DNA of 41,368 nucleotides from Nymphaea colorata (taxonomy: Eukaryota > Streptophyta > Magnoliopsida > Nymphaeales > Nymphaeaceae). The translations under genes were made by a program, and so were the position numbers. Under the pieces are notes generated by a model. The model saw only the letters and a list, made by a program, of their open reading frames with translations. It was not told the DNA's origin and did no database searches. Of this stretch, positions 9,381-18,158 are shown piece after piece (positions within the stretch are counted from its first letter, which is position 1; every line of letters begins with the position of its first letter). The stretch is from contig NC_045140.1 in NCBI RefSeq assembly GCF_008831285.2, positions 29,192,228 through 29,233,595 of the forward strand, given 5' to 3'.

Positions 9381-10431
9381 CTTTTGGATCATTGTAATTC
9401 GTATCAAAGATTAAGGAATTGAAAGCATTTTGCGCAAGGCGCTCTCTCTCCTCCGTGCGAGGTTTGGCCCTCCCTCCTCATTCTCGAGGAACTCTGATTC
9501 TGAAATCAAAGCACAACTCCAGCCCGAGCGTTCGAGTGTGTGCCCTCTCATCCCCTCGCGCCCCCTTCTACCGTGGCGTTTCTTCCTCCTTGAAGAACTC
9601 GGAGCACCGGCGGCGAACCAGCCAGCGCTCGAGTTGGAAGGCTTGCGGCGGACCTTCTTCCTCACCGGCGAAGGTCCCTCCCTTGTCCCCGGCTTTCTCC
9701 CCATCGAAATAGCATATCTGCAGCGTTCTGCACCTTCCTCACGGTCACGGTGAAGTTGAGAGGCAGACCTTGCAGCAGGGAAGATTGAATCCATTTTTGG
9801 ATTCAATAAGGACGGCAGTAGAGGTTAGTGGATTGATTTCGAGATTTCCTTTTGTTTTTAGGATTCCGGTCTAGGGGAGAGCACTTCCGAGGTCCCTGTT
9901 CTCTCTCGGCGTACCCGAGAGCAGAGTTAGAGTTCTTAGGTGAAGACTCTCTAGGCGAAGTCCTACTTACATTTGGAAGATCAGAAAGTCGACAAGCTAT
10001 CCTTGCCAAACCAATCGTATGTGAGAGTTGGAGAAACGGTCACAAATCTGAGTTAGATCTCTCGGCCTGTTTCTGCAATTCTGTCCACGGCGCAGCAGAG
10101 TCGAATTTGCTGACCTGTGAAATCTAGCCGTGGAAATCCTTCGTTTGCATTATAGCTGGAATCGCTATTCTCTAAGCATTACGTTGGCCGATTCCAAGTC
10201 TCATCCGATGGTGGAATAGAAGTCTCGGCTCCTTGCCGGAATTCTGCTGCTACTCCGGTTGGCCTTGCAATCTCCGGCAGATTAATGACCTGAAGCGTGA
10301 AGGACATCATTGCCCCTATTCTGGTGAAGGCTCTAGTGAAGGCGAGGAGGGCATCTTGGTCAAGAGCGTTGGTGTCACTCAAACCGCGCCACCGGCTTCA
10401 TCAGGTGCGAATCTACTCGACTTCGGTTGAA

Positions 10432-10441
10432 CCAGGTAAGT
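10432..10441 (+). other. Candidate 5' splice site in element B leader
   Basis: CCAG|GTAAGT matches the consensus plant donor perfectly and lies 1063 bases downstream of the TATA box. Candidate acceptors are TTTTTGCACTAG (ending 12128), GTTTTAGCCCAG (about 12167) and TTTTCTTGTCAG (ending 12708, beyond the primer binding site). The same donor occurs in the 3' LTR at 19688. Confidence 0.5.
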
Positions 10442-10464
10442 GCAATCCTGTCCCTTGCTTCTGC

Positions 10465-10891
10465 CACGTGTCTGTCATCCGAGCCATCATCCAAAAGCTG
10501 AAGCCAGTTATTTTCTAAGTGTCCCCACGATTGAGTAAGTTTAGGAAAGTGCCCCCTAGTTCATAGGAGCCACCTCGCCACCTCGCCCCACTTTACTTGT
10601 TGCTTGGTCTTCTCCCTTATCGCATGAAGTTGTGGCCTTACATCTGGCCACGTGTCAAGATCTGAAGGACCACGACCCAGCACCCCCTCCGCCTCGTCGA
10701 GTTACTTTTCCCCTTTGCGTTCCCGTCTTGCCACCTCGCCCTTGCCTTTTTCCCCACTTAGCGCACCTCTCCCCCAACTCGCGCCCCTCTTCCTAAACTT
10801 TAGGAAAAGCACCCGAGGACTCGTTCCTCCCTTGGCCGCCTCTCCACCTCGCCCAACCGCAGCTAGTCTCCACCCTTCATCTGTCCACGTG
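10465..10891 (+). promoter_or_regulatory. Cluster of three G-box/ABRE-like sites in element B LTR
   Basis: CACGTG occurs at 10465, 10649 and 10886, each within CCACGTGTC, which fits the ABRE core ACGTGTC bound by plant bZIP factors. A perfect inverted repeat with CTTGCCA arms (11054-11069) may be a decayed fourth copy. The sites lie downstream of the predicted start, so they would act as internal enhancers, if at all. Confidence 0.45.
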
Positions 10892-11909
10892 TCTCCATCT
10901 CCCCTTCTTCGAAGTCCACTAAGCTACATCGTGTAGCTATCTCCCCTTTTTCCCGATTCTAGTCTAGGTTCATCCCTCTTCTCTTTAGGAAAGCATTTCA
11001 CCTTTCCCTTGTTGATAGGCATTCTCTTAGCGCACATTAGCTAACCCGTTCATCTTGCCAAGTGGCAAGCATCCAGGTCCTCACCCACTCGACCTAACCC
11101 ATTTGGTCCTAACCCAGCTAAACCTTAACCGGACTTAACCTAGTCGACCTCTTCTAGGTCTTAACCCAAGTTGACTGAACCCGACCTGACCTAGCCTAGT
11201 AGGAACTCGGTCAAACCCGAGGCACCTTAGGTTGAACCCAGTTGACTCGAGTTTATCTCGAGTGTCCCATTGACCAGACCCAACCGAGCTCACTTGTGAT
11301 CTCTCTTCATCTCCAACCAGCTCGCTAAGTCCCAACTCCCGAGCCTTGCCTTAGCCTCTCTTGCTTCCTCTTCTACCTTTCGGCTTAGCCCACCTAGTAG
11401 CTAGGTTAACCTGTCTTCCGCACCTTAGCTCTGCTTCCTCTAGCCTACCCTAGCCTTTAACCTCACTTCGCTTAACCAGCCTACCCGTAGAGCTCTGCCC
11501 GTCCAAGCTAACCCGACCTTAGCTAGGGACTAGGAACAGCCGGAGACGCTAGCCGCTCGCTAGCCGTCGTCGGCCAGCCCCTCGGCCACCCGCGCCGTCG
11601 TCGGCATTCCTTGTCGATAACCGTGGCCGAGCCACTTCCAGCGCCAGGTAGGTAGGCACTGCCGCAAGGCTTTCGCCCCCCTCGGCCGCGCCGCATCCCG
11701 CAGGCGCATCTCAGGCGACAGGCGGTCGCCTCCTCCTTCCGTCAGCACCGCGGCATCCAGCCCGCGCCTCAGGTGACAGGTGGTCGCACAACCTCGTCGG
11801 CACTCTGTCTGTCTGCCCGGGCGACAGCAAGCTCGTCTAGGCTACTCGTCCGCAGGTTCGCCCACAACAGCAGCCGACTGTTCTCGGCAGCGCACTGCCC
11901 GTCAGCGTC

Positions 11910-11970
11910 GACAGCAGGCGGCTGTCTCGGCCAGCAGTCTGTCCACGTCGTCCGACAGCAGGAGGCTGTC
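11910..11970 (+). other. Two hairpins with identical stems in element B leader
   Basis: GACAGC (11910-11915) pairs with GCTGTC (11921-11926), and GACAGC (11954-11959) pairs with GCTGTC (11965-11970). Both have five-base AGG[C/A]G loops, spaced 44 bases apart. They are repeated in the 3' LTR. Confidence 0.5.
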
Positions 11971-12010
11971 CAGGCCGCGCGCTTCACGCCGGCCCGTGAG
12001 CTGCAATACC

Positions 12011-12066
12011 CGGGGCTTAGGTATTCTACCCCGTGGTCTCTCGGTACAGCCAAGGCAGCGCCTTGG
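12011..12066 (+). other. Paired stem-loops hp2 and hp1 in element B LTR
   Basis: hp2: CGGGG (12011-12015) pairs with CCCCG (12029-12033), 13-base loop. hp1: CCAAGGC (12050-12056) pairs with GCCTTGG (12060-12066), 3-base loop. The pair lies about 515 bases before the LTR end. C, D and E have two hairpins in the same order and place with different stem sequences. The 3' LTR copy of hp1 is 21302-21318. Confidence 0.5.
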
Positions 12067-12440
12067 TCGGTAACGCTCTCCAGCCTTTGTAGATTCGGGG
12101 AGGGTGTTCATTCTGTTTTTGCACTAGGATTTCATCTAGTTTATTTAATTTGTTGTTTTAGCCCAGGCTTCGGCCAAGCTCCTCACTGTGGCACCTCGAG
12201 GGTCTTATTGCCCGAGACACGGTCGCAAGGAGCAGACCTACCCATTTGCTTTCGTTGGGTGTGGTTTGTCCGTTAGAAGTGGTTTTGCATGGTTTGGTGT
12301 GTTTGTGAGTGAGTTGAGAGTAATCTTTGTACCGCTTGCGTTTGTACTAGCCTGTAACCCCTGTAGTTGTTTGTATTAGGTTACTCCTTAGTTATGTTGG
12401 GAAACTTCACTCTGTGTAACTTTGTCCTAGGGGTTGTTGC

Positions 12441-12457
12441 GCCGGGGTTTGTCCGGC
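12441..12457 (+). other. Conserved U5 hairpin hp3, element B
   Basis: GCCGG (12441-12445), loop GGTTTGT, CCGGC (12453-12457). It lies 124-140 bases before the LTR end. Matching hairpins occur at the same distance in E, C and D. Confidence 0.55.
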
Positions 12458-12583
12458 CGGGTAGATTAATTGTACTAAATTTTATTTAGGAATTTTGGTT
12501 TTTAGGTAGTACTCAAGTCGGTCTTGGCAGTAGGAGCGTCTTGGTTAGGAAATTCTGGCCTAATCGGGACGAGACCTAACAAT

Positions 12584-12596
12584 TGGTATCAGAGCC
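12584..12596 (+). promoter_or_regulatory. Element B primer binding site, tRNA-iMet
   Basis: TGGTATCAGAGCC, two bases after the 5' LTR end (ACCTAACA, 12581), complementary to the initiator-Met tRNA 3' end. Confidence 0.95.
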
Positions 12597-13116
12597 AACT
12601 TGAGACTAGAACTGTCAGTCTGAGCACCCGACCTACAAAAAAGTCAGCTTCAGAAGGTACTTCAAACGGCAGAAATTCAGAGGTATCAGTTTCGGGTTTT
12701 CTTGTCAGGGTATTTCGGGTTTCTAAGTCGTTAGAAAAGTAAAGGTTTCACGACTTCCAGCATTATATTCAGTAAGTTCTAGGCTTCGCTTGCTCGATTT
12801 TAGCAAGTGTGGGGTTGTACACAACGTACACCCGAGGGCAGCTAAGCTCGAGGCTCGTCGTCGAGACACCAGGCGGGTGTGACGATTTAGGCTTTTTTAA
12901 AGCCCGGCCGAGAGCGAGGTGAGATTGCCTAGGCGCTAAGGCGTAGCGCGGCTTTAGACGGGCCAACCCGTCTCCCTTGCCTTAGGACTCACGCGCGGCA
13001 GCTCAAGCAGTGGCAGCGGCAGCGTGACAGAGTCGACAGTCTAGGTTAGATTAAGAGTGGCAGTTGTGTCAGACTTTGGATTTCAGTTAGGTTAGTTTTT
13101 GATTTCGCAAGTTAAA
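12597..13116 (+). other. Element B leader between primer binding site and gag
   Basis: 520 bases with no convincing gene. TTTTCTTGTCAG ending at 12708 is a good 3' splice-site candidate. The remainder is mixed GC-rich sequence, presumably 5' untranslated and RNA packaging sequence. Confidence 0.5.
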
Positions 13117-13617
13117 ATGGGAAAATCAAAAAAGAATGTTAACTCAGATGAGCCCGTGCTTGAGGAGAATCCTCATGACACTCCCGAAGAGGCTCAGCCA
13201 TCACAGAGAGGCCAAGTGCCCGACTATGCTTTAGGACGCATCCTAAGCATAGAAAAAGAGTTATTACAGATGCGTACCGACATGGCTAAGGTAGAGAACT
13301 TGAGAAAGAAAGAAATGGACCGTCAAAATGCAGATAGACAAAAGGAAATGGATGAGATACGGGCCATGTTCCGACAAATGTCTACCACCCAAACGCAAGC
13401 CATCATCGCGGAAAGGACCACTCAGGGCCCGAATGCACAGAAAGGGAAAGGTTTGTTAGCAGTACCTGGCTATCAAACCGACACTGAGATCAATCCCAAC
13501 AACATATCTCACGTTGGGACAAGCACAGAAGGGGGTAGGCTCATGCGTCCCCACAAGACAGGTACCAACAAGAGCCCTATAGCGAATACTACAGGACTCC
13601 TCGTGGCCCACGGATAG
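13117..13617 (+). CDS. gag: Element B Gag, N-terminal part, ended by a frameshift
   Basis: The start ATG at 13117 (M-G-K-S-K-K) matches the basic Gag starts of A, C and D; an in-frame ATG lies six codons upstream. The encoded ~166 residues are charged, with a heptad-like stretch about residues 45-100 (probable coiled coil) corresponding to the N-terminal oligomerisation region of A's Gag. From about 13535 the Gag-like reading continues in another frame, and this frame runs on only to a chance stop at 13617. The shifted frame has a TAG just upstream of 13535, so the shift must lie at about 13535-13560. A G run and a C run are there, so a 1-base indel is the likely cause; it could be real or a sequence error. 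Confidence 0.8.
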   Translation: MGKSKKNVNSDEPVLEENPHDTPEEAQPSQRGQVPDYALGRILSIEKELLQMRTDMAKVENLRKKEMDRQNADRQKEMDEIRAMFRQMSTTQTQAIIAERTTQGPNAQKGKGLLAVPGYQTDTEINPNNISHVGTSTEGGRLMRPHKTGTNKSPIANTTGLLVAHG

Positions 13618-13637
13618 GCCAAACTCTTCAAAACCCA

Positions 13638-16600
13638 ATGTACGAATTATCTGATGGTGAAGATGAATCACCCCTTCGCCCAAGGAGAACTCGAAGAGAA
13701 CCACCTCGTCTAGAAGAAAGACGTACACCATCCGTCAAGTACGACTTTCCAAAATTCAACGGAGAGCATCTCAGAGAGTGGTTATTCATGGCTGAACGCT
13801 TCTTCATGTGCCATCGTATTCCACAAGAAGAATGGATAGAAATCGCTACAGCCAACATGACTGGCGAAGCGACCACCCACTATCTTTGGTTTGAGCACAA
13901 AACAGTCGATCCCACTTGGGAAAAGTACAAGGCTAGTTTGCAGCTTCACTTTGGAGAGTCCACGTTCATCGATTATGACGAGGACCTCAAAAATCTAGTC
14001 CAAACTTCGAACGTGCCCACCTATCAAAAGCAGTTCGAAAGACTAGCTAGCATGGTACAATGGCCCGAGAAGGCTCTAATTGGAGCATTCAAAGGAGGCC
14101 TTAGAAGCGATATCAAACGCGAGATGAAGATACATCGTTTCGATCATCTCGAAGAATGCTTCGCTATGGCCCGACTGTATGAAGAACGAATTGAAGAGAG
14201 AAAAGAGGAAAAGCGAGAGAAAAAGGCTCGCAGGGCTGACAAACAGAGGAAGAAACCTTCCTTCTCCTCTGCTTCTCGAACAAAATTCAGAGAGAACAAA
14301 GGAAGGGAATTAGTTCCCTACAACAGAGGGAACGAGTTCAGGCCACACCCACGTCCCGGCCGTGAACTACCTACCCGATACTTGTCCCCTAAACAAATTG
14401 AAGAATACAGGAAGAAAGGCCTGTGTTTTAGATGTGAGGGCAAATGGGATAAAAATCACCAGTGCAAAGCACTTTTTAATATAGTGGTGATTGATGAGCC
14501 AGAGACCAGCTCTAGCTCCGAAAGCGATTCCTCCTCCAGTTCTGATTCAAGTTCCTCGTCTGATGAGGAAATCCTAGTTAGAAGAAAAGGCAAGAAAATT
14601 GAGCCTAAAGAAACGCATCAAGAAGAGACACCGACCAAAGAAGAGAAATCAGAAGAGGTCGAATCTCTTCATTCAATTCAAGACCCCCATAAGGCAAATG
14701 CCATGCGTGTTTTTGGTCGTATCAATGGCCAAAAAGTCTTAATATTGCTCGACAGCGGAGCCACCAACAACTTCCTTACAGAGGAAGCCGCTGAAAGGTG
14801 TAGAATCACACTCACCGAGAGCAACCCACAAACTATCATCGTGGGAGGGGGACTAAGGCTCAAGTGCATTCACGAAGGAAAAGGCCTTGACGTGTCCGTT
14901 AAAAAGAAAACTTTTAAAGTTGACTGCCTCGTCATTCCGCTTGAAGGAGTCGACTTAATTTTGGGCATGCCCTGGTTTCTAACATGGAAAGATATTCATT
15001 GGGATGTAAAGAACTTCTCTATGACTTTCATCCCTGAAGGAGAAGAGGAATCGATAACGATTCAGGGACTCGCCAGCTCCACGCGTCCCAAAACGGCACT
15101 AAGGTCCATCCAACATGACCAACCAGCGTGTTGGGTTCTTACATTGGCAACGGATGTACCTTTCTCCGAAGAGAAGGTGGAAGAACCAATTCCACCTATG
15201 ATTCAATCGGTCTTGGACCGATTTCCAGAGATTTTTGATGAGCCCAAAGGCCTACCGCCAAGAAGGGCTTACGATCATCGAATCGTCCTTGCACAAGGTG
15301 CAGAGCCTGTCAACGTCAGGCCATACCGGTATGGGCACAGCCAGAAGGTGGAAATCGAACGCCTAGTCAAAGAGATGCTCGAAAGCGGCATCATCCGACC
15401 GAGTTGCAGCCCTTTTTCTTCACCCGTCCTATTAGTGAAGAAAAAAGACAACACTTGGCGGTTCTGTATAGATTACAGGGCGTTAAACGAGGTGACCATT
15501 AAGGATCGGCACCCCATACCCGTCAATGACGAGCTACTAGATGAGTTAGCCGGCGCTACTGTTTTCTCAAAGATAGATCTCAGAGCCGGATATCATCAAA
15601 TTCGAATGTTTGACGAAGATGTATTGAAGACTGCGTTCAGAACACACGACGGGCATTATGAATTTTTAGTAATGCCCTTTGGATTAACGAATGCGCCAGC
15701 AACATTCCAACGGTGCATGAATGATGTGTTCAGAGCACACCTCAGAGATTTCATCCTCGTATTTTTCGATGATATTCTCATTTATAGCAAAAATGAAGAG
15801 CAACATCAACGTCATCTGGAGATTACTCTAGACATCTTGAAGGAGCATCATCTCTTCGCGAAGATGTCCAAATGCAGTTTTGGACAATCTTCAATCGGAT
15901 ACCTCGGACACATTGTGTCTCGAGATGGGGTTCGGGCAGACCCCGAAAAGTTGCAAGCCATGGAGAAATGGCCACTGCCCAAGGACCTCAAGAGTCTGCG
16001 AGGTTTCCTAGGATTAACTGGGTATTACAGACGATTTATCCAGGGGTATGGAATCATTGCGCAACCCCTTACCCAGATGCTGAAAAAGGGATCCTTCTCG
16101 TGGACTGAGAAGTCAAGAGATGCCTTTGAGAAGCTAAAGGCAGCTCTGATGACAGCCCCGGTACTAACTCTACCCGATTTTACAAAGACATTCACCATCG
16201 AAACTGACGCTTGTGAAGTCGGAGTAGGAGCGGTACTTGGGCAAGATAACCACCCCATTGCCTACATGTCAAAGGCCTTAACCAGCAGGGCCAAACCTCT
16301 TTCTACATACGAGAAAGAACTACTCGCTATAGTTATGGCAGTGGAGAAATGGCGTCCATATCTGATTGGACGCAAATTTACGGTCAGGACCGACCAAAAT
16401 AGCTTAAAGTATATGCTCAAACAACGCGTGTCAACCCCTACCCAGCAAAGATGGCTAGCAAAGCTATTGGGGTATGATTTCGAAATTGAGTATAAAAAGG
16501 GTCCTGAAAACAAGGCGGCTGATTCACTTTCCCGCTTGGCTGAACAACTGATGACATTGTCAGTAGTGGAAACGGATATTTGGGATCGGTTAGCAAATGA

Positions 16601-18158
16601 ACAGCAGAATGATGAATCGCTGAGGCTAATCAAAGCTTCGATCCAGCAAAACCCGGGTTCCATTCCCTTCTACTCAGTCAAGGGAAACATTTTGTATAGG
16701 AAGGACAAGGCAGTAGTCCCTCCTATCTCTGAGCTTAAGCAGGAATTCCTGCATCATTTTCATGACACTCCAGCCGCAGGTCATGAAGGGGTCGCCAAGA
16801 CCCTAAGCCGCATCAAAGCTCAGTTTTGGTGGAAAGGTATGAAGGCTGTAGTACAGGCCTATGTAAAGAAGTGTATAGTGTGCCAGCGAGAGAAGTATGA
16901 GGCAATCAAGCCTCCAGGCCTTTTGAATCCTCTCCCGGTACCTACAAAACCGTGGACCGACGTCACGATGGATTTCATCGATGCCATGCCTCGATCAGAA
17001 GGAAAAGAGGCAGTATTGGTAGTGGTCGATCGGCTCACGAAATATAGCCACTTCGCACCTTTACCACGGTTGTATCAAGGGCCCCTCGTGGCCAACGTCT
17101 ACCATGAGTATATAGGAAAGTTGCATGGAATGCCACAGTCCGTCGTCTGCGACCGGGACTCAATTTTTCTAAGTGCATTCTGGCAAGAATACATGAAGAA
17201 CATGGGGACGAAACTAAATTTCAGTACCGCCCACCACCCTCAAACAGATGGGCAGAGTGAGATAGTGAACCGGTCCTTGGAGACCTACTTACGTTGCTTT
17301 GCGGGCGAACGACCAGCCACTTGGGTGAAATACCTACCTTGGGCAGAATGGTCGTATAATACAAGTCTGCACTCGTCGACAGGCATGACCCCTTACGAGG
17401 GCATATATGGCTTTCCCCCTCCATCGATTCCACGCTACGAAGGAGGTACTGCAGAAGACGACAGTGTTGACTGCGAATTGCGCACAAGGGAAGAAGTATT
17501 AGAATCCCTAAAACAGAACATTGTGAAAGCGCAAAACCGTATGAAGCAGGTATACGACAAAGGCAGGAAGGATCGGGAATTTGAGGTGGGTGACTACGTG
17601 TGGCTTAAGAGACTGCCTCTTAAGCAGAAATCCTTGATGGGTCAGCCGTATTCCAAACTGCTGCCTCGTTATTATGGACCTTATCCAGTGGTTCAAAAGG
17701 TTGGGAAGGCCGCCTACAGACTTGGCCTCCCCAGAACAGCATTGGTGCACCCTGTATTTCATGTTACGAGGCTGAAGCCTCATCAAGGGGATGTACCAAC
17801 ACTAATAGAGCAGGTCCCGGATAACTTGCCTACTCCCTATCGCATTCTCAAACATAGGTATGTCCAAAGACAAGGGAGGATGAGGCACGAGGTACTTGTG
17901 GAATGGGAAGGACCCGACAGGGGTACTTCCTGGGAAGAATTTGGGACGATTGTTCATCGCTTCCCCTCTTCAAGCGCTCGAGGACAAGCGCAAGGTAGGG
18001 AGGGGAATCTGTTACGGACCTACCCAGCGGTCCAGACCCAGTTGAGACCGAGCCCGCCGAATCCAGCAGAAGGAAGCGCAAGGCTTCTGATATTGGAGCT
18101 CGTTCTCTTCAATGTATTAAGGCCAGTCCCAGGAAGAGTCAAGAAGCACCAGAGATAG
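13638..18158 (+). CDS. pol: Element B Gag core-Pol polyprotein with chromodomain (1506 aa frame)
   Basis: The frame opens inside Gag; its first ATG (13638) is not the biological start, since Gag-like sequence extends upstream in this frame to about 13540. Approximate residues: Gag core 30-185; basic region 185-210; zinc knuckle C263-C266-H274-C276; Ser/acidic tract 290-311; protease DSGA 372-375; reverse transcriptase 535-735 with FFDD 709-712; RNase H from 850 (ETDAC); integrase HHCC about 1041-1082; integrase D1112, D1172 and E1208; GPY/F about 1344-1365; chromodomain about 1401-1442. No stop interrupts these domains. The final ~50 residues are encoded in the 3' LTR (LTR start 18010). If gag is truly frameshifted, this copy would not make full Gag-Pol. 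Confidence 0.94.
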   Translation: MYELSDGEDESPLRPRRTRREPPRLEERRTPSVKYDFPKFNGEHLREWLFMAERFFMCHRIPQEEWIEIATANMTGEATTHYLWFEHKTVDPTWEKYKASLQLHFGESTFIDYDEDLKNLVQTSNVPTYQKQFERLASMVQWPEKALIGAFKGGLRSDIKREMKIHRFDHLEECFAMARLYEERIEERKEEKREKKARRADKQRKKPSFSSASRTKFRENKGRELVPYNRGNEFRPHPRPGRELPTRYLSPKQIEEYRKKGLCFRCEGKWDKNHQCKALFNIVVIDEPETSSSSESDSSSSSDSSSSSDEEILVRRKGKKIEPKETHQEETPTKEEKSEEVESLHSIQDPHKANAMRVFGRINGQKVLILLDSGATNNFLTEEAAERCRITLTESNPQTIIVGGGLRLKCIHEGKGLDVSVKKKTFKVDCLVIPLEGVDLILGMPWFLTWKDIHWDVKNFSMTFIPEGEEESITIQGLASSTRPKTALRSIQHDQPACWVLTLATDVPFSEEKVEEPIPPMIQSVLDRFPEIFDEPKGLPPRRAYDHRIVLAQGAEPVNVRPYRYGHSQKVEIERLVKEMLESGIIRPSCSPFSSPVLLVKKKDNTWRFCIDYRALNEVTIKDRHPIPVNDELLDELAGATVFSKIDLRAGYHQIRMFDEDVLKTAFRTHDGHYEFLVMPFGLTNAPATFQRCMNDVFRAHLRDFILVFFDDILIYSKNEEQHQRHLEITLDILKEHHLFAKMSKCSFGQSSIGYLGHIVSRDGVRADPEKLQAMEKWPLPKDLKSLRGFLGLTGYYRRFIQGYGIIAQPLTQMLKKGSFSWTEKSRDAFEKLKAALMTAPVLTLPDFTKTFTIETDACEVGVGAVLGQDNHPIAYMSKALTSRAKPLSTYEKELLAIVMAVEKWRPYLIGRKFTVRTDQNSLKYMLKQRVSTPTQQRWLAKLLGYDFEIEYKKGPENKAADSLSRLAEQLMTLSVVETDIWDRLANEQQNDESLRLIKASIQQNPGSIPFYSVKGNILYRKDKAVVPPISELKQEFLHHFHDTPAAGHEGVAKTLSRIKAQFWWKGMKAVVQAYVKKCIVCQREKYEAIKPPGLLNPLPVPTKPWTDVTMDFIDAMPRSEGKEAVLVVVDRLTKYSHFAPLPRLYQGPLVANVYHEYIGKLHGMPQSVVCDRDSIFLSAFWQEYMKNMGTKLNFSTAHHPQTDGQSEIVNRSLETYLRCFAGERPATWVKYLPWAEWSYNTSLHSSTGMTPYEGIYGFPPPSIPRYEGGTAEDDSVDCELRTREEVLESLKQNIVKAQNRMKQVYDKGRKDREFEVGDYVWLKRLPLKQKSLMGQPYSKLLPRYYGPYPVVQKVGKAAYRLGLPRTALVHPVFHVTRLKPHQGDVPTLIEQVPDNLPTPYRILKHRYVQRQGRMRHEVLVEWEGPDRGTSWEEFGTIVHRFPSSSARGQAQGREGNLLRTYPAVQTQLRPSPPNPAEGSARLLILELVLFNVLRPVPGRVKKHQR
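17996..18009 (+). promoter_or_regulatory. Element B polypurine tract
   Basis: The purine run GTAGGGAGGGGAATC ends directly before the 3' LTR start TGTTACGG (18010). Confidence 0.8.

Larger units (their letters stand above)
8776..12581 (+). repeat. Element B 5' LTR, remainder after insertion of A
   Basis: Matches 18029-21833 of the 3' LTR. The missing first bases (TGTTACGGACC...) were separated by A. Parts in order: U3 with TATA at 9373; a strong candidate splice donor at 10436; a C-rich stretch with CCACCTCGCC motifs and three G-boxes (10465-10891); a GC-rich hairpin zone (11550-12070); and a conserved U5 (12250-12581). With the start site near 9405, R plus U5 would be over 3 kb, an unusually long leader. 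The many short frames here recur in the 3' LTR only because the LTR is duplicated. Confidence 0.95.

Noticed and set aside
11773-12276. 167-residue open frame in B's 5' LTR, repeated exactly at 21025-21528
   Set aside because: The repetition comes from LTR duplication, not from coding constraint. Overlapping frames on both strands are equally open in this GC-rich stretch, and no domain is recognisable.
13617-13638. Programmed frameshift between gag and pol in B
   Set aside because: The shift lies inside Gag, upstream of its core, and A and D read through in one frame. A programmed site there would not separate Gag from Pol, so a mutation or error is more likely.
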